A stretch of 64,000 bases of DNA, from positions 124,001-188,000 of the forward strand of contig CALRNH020000003.1 of the NCBI GenBank assembly GCA_943369485.1, read 5' to 3'. Below are positions 61,294 through 64,000 of this stretch, piece after piece. The notes under the pieces were generated by a model that worked only from the letters and a program-made list of their open reading frames with translations, was not told the DNA's origin and made no database searches. This DNA is from ATX-6F1 sp943369485. Its GTDB lineage: Bacteria; Cyanobacteriota; Cyanobacteriia; PCC-6307; Cyanobiaceae. Within the stretch, counting starts at the first letter, position 1; each line of letters opens with the position of its first letter. The position numbers were made by a program, and so were the translations under genes.

Positions 61294-61665
61294 TTGAACC
61301 CCACCCTCTCGGAACGTCTGCGCCGCCGCGATCGCCATCGCCCACACCAGCTCGCTGAGCCGAGCAGTTTCTGGGTGCCGGCTGAACCGCCCACAGCCTT
61401 GGTGGCCCTGATGCAGTGCAGGGTTGAGTCCGATCCGGCGGCGCTCCCACCACCGGCGCATGAAGGGCCCCCCAGGCGAGCCGTGATCCTGGGGCTCCTG
61501 GTGTGGATGCTGGCGGTGCTGATTGATGGCGCCCTGGCCGCCGTGGCGCTGGTGCGCCCCTGGAGTCGGAGGCCAGTCAAGGCTGGCGCTTCCAGGGATG
61601 GGCGCCTGGCGCGGCGTGGTTCTCCCGCCCGTAGGGCGGCCCTGCGGCTCGAAGCGGTCCCCTGA
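61294..61665 (+). CDS. Possible small single-helix membrane protein
   Basis: This 123-codon frame from TTG 61294 starts MNPTLSERLRRRDRHRPHQLAEPSSFWVPAEPP, has one hydrophobic helix (AVILGLLVWMLAVLIDGALAAVALV) and a very basic tail. It could be a small membrane protein, but codon use is not distinctive and the frame may be accidental. No homologue is recognised. Confidence 0.4.
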   Translation: MNPTLSERLRRRDRHRPHQLAEPSSFWVPAEPPTALVALMQCRVESDPAALPPPAHEGPPRRAVILGLLVWMLAVLIDGALAAVALVRPWSRRPVKAGASRDGRLARRGSPARRAALRLEAVP

Positions 61666-61935
61666 TCAAGCAAGTTGGTCACAGCGACAGGAAGGGCGTG
61701 CCGGCTACAGCTCTGCTGGCGGGTGCGGAGAGCGCTTGTGCCGCGAGAGAGGCGTTCAGCCTGAGCCGCCCCAAGGTGTGGACGCCATCACAGGGTTCGG
61801 ATTTCCGCTGGCACGGCCGCAATCAACCGTTACGGTTCCACTAGCTTCTTCATACATAGACCAGCTGTCCAGGCGCCTCACTCGCTGCCGCCGCCTGGAG
61901 GCCCCTACACCGATCGTCCCCTCGCGTACGTTCCC
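61666..61935. other. Intergenic region
   Basis: Around 270 bp with no gene seen. An AT-rich TAGCTTCTTCATACATAG (about 61843-61860) may hold the promoter of the following small gene. Confidence 0.45.
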
Positions 61936-62145
61936 ATGACTCTCGAATCAGGTTCCTTCGTTCAGGTCAGCGGCAAGTCCGATGGCACCTATCAGGTGGT
62001 CAGCCTCGACGACGCCTCGGAGTCCTGCTGGGTGCGCCGCTGGCCCCTGGCCCGCAATGGTTCACCTCCGTTCTGCGTCCCCCTGAGCCAGGTGACCGTG
62101 GCCATGCCTTCTGCGCTGAACTCTGAAGTCTCCGCGGTTCGCTGA
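61936..62145 (+). CDS. Small conserved picocyanobacterial hypothetical protein
   Basis: This 69-residue protein starts MTLESGSFVQVSGKSDGTYQVVSLDD, followed by CWVRRWPLARNGSPPFCVPLSQV. It looks like a tiny beta-rich (SH3-like) domain and is of a kind I recall in marine Synechococcus/Prochlorococcus with no known function. The ATG follows GTTCCC and a weak site. It is convergent with the DUF305 gene (3 bp between). Confidence 0.7.
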   Translation: MTLESGSFVQVSGKSDGTYQVVSLDDASESCWVRRWPLARNGSPPFCVPLSQVTVAMPSALNSEVSAVR

Positions 62146-62148
62146 GCT

Positions 62149-62859
62149 TCAGGGTTTGCTGGCATACCAGCGGCGATACCACTGGGCCATCTGCTCGATC
62201 TCCTGGCTCTGGGCCTTCACCATCGCCTGCTGCATCGCCCGCAGCGGGGGATGCTGGCTATTGGTCTGAGCCATCGAGGCCATCATCACGCCCATGCGGT
62301 GGTGGGGAATCATCTGCTCGATGAAGGCCCGATCGAAATCAGGCGCGTTCTTCAGCCACTCAACATCGGTGGCCATCATCCCTATTCCCCCTCCACGGCC
62401 CATCATCATTCCGGCGTTGCCGCCCATCCAGCCGCCCCAGCCGGAATAGATCCCACGGCCATAGCTTCCGCCCCACACAGGCACATCGCCTCCGAACCAC
62501 TGCCGGTACCAGGAACGCATCTGGGCGTTCTCCTGGGTCTGGCTGGCCTTGATGCTGCCGGCCAGGGCCTTGATCTCGGGCCGCTGCGCCCGGGTGAGGG
62601 CGAGATCGGCCATGGCGATCGCCCCCTCATGGTGAGGAATCATCATCGCGATGAAGTGCTGATCCATCGACTGGACGGCCATCCGCCCCGGACCGTTCAG
62701 CCCCCTTCCCATCCCGCTTCCTGCAGGGGTCACCACCTGGGAGGGTACTGAATGCGCTGGGGCCCCCAGTGACAGGACGAGCGCTCCCAGCCCTGCAGCG
62801 GCCGCGAGCCTGAACGCCGCCGAACGTGTCGGGTCCAACGCGACATGGTGATGGCCCAT
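62149..62859 (-). CDS. Exported DUF305 protein, two-domain, His/Met-rich
   Basis: This 236-residue protein has a signal-like helix (FRLAAAAGLGALVLSLGAPAHS) and two DUF305 modules, each with the metal-binding-like MIPHH motif: HFIAMMIPHHEGAIAMADLAL and FIEQMIPHHRMGVMMASMA. The linker between them is rich in Gly, Trp and Met (GGWMGGNAGMMMGRGGGIGMM). DUF305 proteins form four-helix bundles and often sit in copper or silver resistance loci. ATG 62859 has a GGAG about ten bases upstream; ATG 62901 is an alternative. The MerR gene lies 131 bp upstream on the same strand. Confidence 0.88.
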   Translation of the reverse strand: MGHHHVALDPTRSAAFRLAAAAGLGALVLSLGAPAHSVPSQVVTPAGSGMGRGLNGPGRMAVQSMDQHFIAMMIPHHEGAIAMADLALTRAQRPEIKALAGSIKASQTQENAQMRSWYRQWFGGDVPVWGGSYGRGIYSGWGGWMGGNAGMMMGRGGGIGMMATDVEWLKNAPDFDRAFIEQMIPHHRMGVMMASMAQTNSQHPPLRAMQQAMVKAQSQEIEQMAQWYRRWYASKP

Positions 62860-62990
62860 CAGCTCTGCTCCCTTGCATCCAGCTGTGCTCAGCATGGGCA
62901 CGGAGCAGGGAACTGGAAGCGGCGTTGGGTGATGGATCCATCGACTCGGTGCCCAATCGTTCCCTGCTGGCCAGGCTTCACGATCAGCCC

Positions 62991-63392
62991 TCAGATCTGA
63001 AGATTGGGGCAGATCACCGCGTCATCCTTGGCGGGATCGCTCTGCCAGCCGGCCAGCAAGCCCTGAAGTTCCTTTCGGAGCTGCCGCAGCTCCATGATCT
63101 GTCCATCGATCCGCTTGATCTGGCGCCCCAGCTGGATGGCGATGTCGTCGCAGGGCAGCTCACCAGCATCGTGAACCGCCAGGCAGCCCTGGATCTCCTC
63201 CAGGCTGAGCCCGAGGGTCTTGAGCCGGCGGATGAACTCCAGGCGCTGCAGGCTCTGCTCAGCGAACAGGCGGTAACCGCCCTGGCTGCGGCCGATTGCC
63301 GGCAGCAGGCCCAGGTCCTCGTAGTAGCGCAGGGTCTTCACCGGCAGGCCACTGCGGCCGGCCAGGGCCCCGATCTTCATGCCGGTCTTCAT
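62991..63392 (-). CDS. MerR-family metalloregulator-like transcription factor
   Basis: This 133-residue MerR-family protein has an N-terminal winged helix-turn-helix (KIGALAGRSGLPVKTLRYYEDLGLLP, RSQGGYRLFAEQSLQRLEFI), a linker helix and a dimerisation helix. Cysteines at C70, C81 and C128 (GELPCDD, VICPN) match the general positions of metal-ligand cysteines in ZntR/CueR/PbrR-type sensors. Metal specificity (Zn, Cu, Pb) is not clear. A MerR-type promoter sits at 63411-63442, so it probably activates the divergent DUF3721 genes and perhaps itself and DUF305. ATG 63392 or 63380 are both possible. Confidence 0.88.
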   Translation of the reverse strand: MKTGMKIGALAGRSGLPVKTLRYYEDLGLLPAIGRSQGGYRLFAEQSLQRLEFIRRLKTLGLSLEEIQGCLAVHDAGELPCDDIAIQLGRQIKRIDGQIMELRQLRKELQGLLAGWQSDPAKDDAVICPNLQI

Positions 63393-63410
63393 GCAACAGC
63401 TGCCACGGGC

Positions 63411-63442
63411 TTGACTCTCCATCCGTGGGGAGACTTTAAACT
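63411..63442 (+). promoter_or_regulatory. MerR-type promoter with stretched spacer
   Basis: TTGACT (63411-63416) serves as -35, and TTTAAACT (63435-63442) overlaps the -10. The spacer is about 19-20 bp and contains the dyad TCTCC-N8-GGAGA. This layout resembles the copA promoter bound by CueR and other MerR-regulated promoters. It faces the DUF3721 gene at 63477 and lies 18 bp from the merR start. Confidence 0.7.
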
Positions 63443-63476
63443 GGTGTTGGCTCTCCTCCCCCACCACCGGTTGTCC

Positions 63477-63692
63477 TTGAACCCCATCGCTCTGGCTCTG
63501 CTCCTCTCGGCAGTCGCTGTCCTGGCCCCCAGCGCCGCCCGCGCCCAGGCCAACGACATGTTCCCGAGCAAGGCTGCTGCGGAACAGCGAGCCAGGGAAC
63601 TGAACTGCAGCGGCGCCTTTGCGATGGGCAAGGAATGGATGCCCTGCCAGAACTTTGAGGTCTATGAGAAGGCCCTCTCCAAGCAGAAGTGA
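63477..63692 (+). CDS. Small exported DUF3721-type protein (copy 1)
   Basis: This 71-residue precursor from TTG 63477 has a signal peptide (LALLLSAVAVLAPSAARAQA) and a mature domain of about 45 residues: MFPSKAAAEQRARELNCSGAFAMGKEWMPCQNFEVYEKAL. Two cysteines and the G-x-x-W-M-P-C motif recur in the next gene. DUF3721 proteins are known in picocyanobacteria and lack a function. Its promoter has a MerR-type structure, so it is probably metal-induced; the Cys/Met residues suggest periplasmic metal binding. A second TTG at 63471 could be the start. Confidence 0.78.
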   Translation: MNPIALALLLSAVAVLAPSAARAQANDMFPSKAAAEQRARELNCSGAFAMGKEWMPCQNFEVYEKALSKQK

Positions 63693-63751
63693 GTCCAGCG
63701 GTTCCCTGTCCCAGCTCTGATTCTTGCCCTGAGCATCCCCGCGGCACTTCG

Positions 63752-64000
63752 ATGACCCCGCACCCCACCAGCCCCCTCCAGCAGCCCTACGGGTGGGTCC
63801 TGCTGGTCGGCCTGTCGGCGCTGGCCTTCGCCCCGCTTCTCACCACCGCACCCGCTGCGGCGCACATGAAGGGCATGTTCAAGACCAGGCAGGAAGCTGA
63901 AACGCGCGCCGTCGAACTCAGGTGCAAGGGCGCGTTTGCGATGGGCAACCTCTGGATGCCCTGCGCCAATGAGCAGGTGCTGCACAGGGCTCTTCAGAAC
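63752..64000 (+). CDS. Small exported DUF3721-type protein (copy 2, 3' end off window)
   Basis: From ATG 63752 the frame is open for 83 codons to the window edge. It has a signal helix (WVLLVGLSALAFAPLLTTAPAAA) and a DUF3721-like domain MFKTRQEAETRAVELRCKGAFAMGNLWMPCANEQ, clearly paralogous to copy 1 (shared GAFAMG, WMPC). It starts 59 bp after copy 1 and is likely in the same transcript. The C-terminus is not seen. Confidence 0.78.
   Translation, partial: MTPHPTSPLQQPYGWVLLVGLSALAFAPLLTTAPAAAHMKGMFKTRQEAETRAVELRCKGAFAMGNLWMPCANEQVLHRALQN

Overview
The window is a gene-dense, very GC-rich chromosomal segment of a unicellular cyanobacterium, most like the freshwater/brackish Cyanobium-Synechococcus picocyanobacteria. 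The evidence is a phycobilisome linker, an aerobic Mg-protoporphyrin ester cyclase, a heme oxygenase, an aldehyde deformylating oxygenase homologue, an OMP decarboxylase-orotate PRTase fusion, and several families found mostly in cyanobacteria (DUF1400, DUF2808, DUF3104, Nif11). I see no insertion sequence, prophage, CRISPR array, rRNA or tRNA. Genes are tightly packed, often with ATGA stop/start overlaps.

Layout. 1-8.1 kb: an oxygen/tetrapyrrole cluster. It has an ArsR-type regulator with a pentapeptide-repeat protein (minus strand), a hemerythrin-like protein, the oxidative cyclase (acsF/chlA), an acyl-lipid desaturase, a GT8-like glycosyltransferase, an aldehyde deformylating oxygenase homologue, heme oxygenase and HemN. 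Two divergent promoter regions in it share a 20-bp motif (16/20 identical). 8.1-11.8 kb: a translationally coupled kaiC-like/kaiB-like/PAS-PAS-HD-GYP operon. 11.8-22.4 kb: an outer-membrane beta-barrel protein, a KimA-type K+ permease, a P-type ATPase, a sigma factor, a GST, a DedA protein and a DUF2808 protein. 22.4-27.3 kb: a methyltransferase-permease-cupin operon, DUF427, a Nif11 peptide, DUF3104 and a second, divergent sigma factor.

27.7-34.7 kb: central metabolism, with glycogen phosphorylase, the fused PyrF-PyrE enzyme and type III glutamine synthetase. 35.3-41.8 kb: a PAS-GGDEF-EAL protein facing a four-gene exopolysaccharide-type operon (fibrillin-like, HlyD-like, BcsA-like with a PilZ-like tail, unknown). 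41.9-48.0 kb: rhomboid protease, SIMPL protein and an RND efflux operon ending in a short SepF-like gene. 48.3-55.7 kb: sugar kinase, universal stress protein, small unknown proteins, DUF1400, CorA, an HNH/AP2-type protein and a B12-binding radical SAM enzyme. 56-59.3 kb: GT4 glycosyltransferase coupled to a glycogen-debranching-like hydrolase. 59.3-64 kb: an RRM RNA-binding protein, a phycobilisome rod-type linker, and a MerR/DUF305/DUF3721 metal-response-like locus that runs off the window.

Three themes link the genes. The first is oxygen and tetrapyrrole adaptation at the left end. The second is cyclic-di-GMP signalling: an HD-GYP protein coupled to Kai homologues, a GGDEF-EAL protein, and a PilZ-like domain on a cellulose-synthase-like enzyme. 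The third is envelope and metal homeostasis at the right end. The most interesting candidates are the ArsR-linked low-oxygen cluster with its shared motif, the Kai-HD-GYP operon, and the MerR-DUF3721 locus with a MerR-type promoter. All family calls come from reading the translated sequence; no database search was run.
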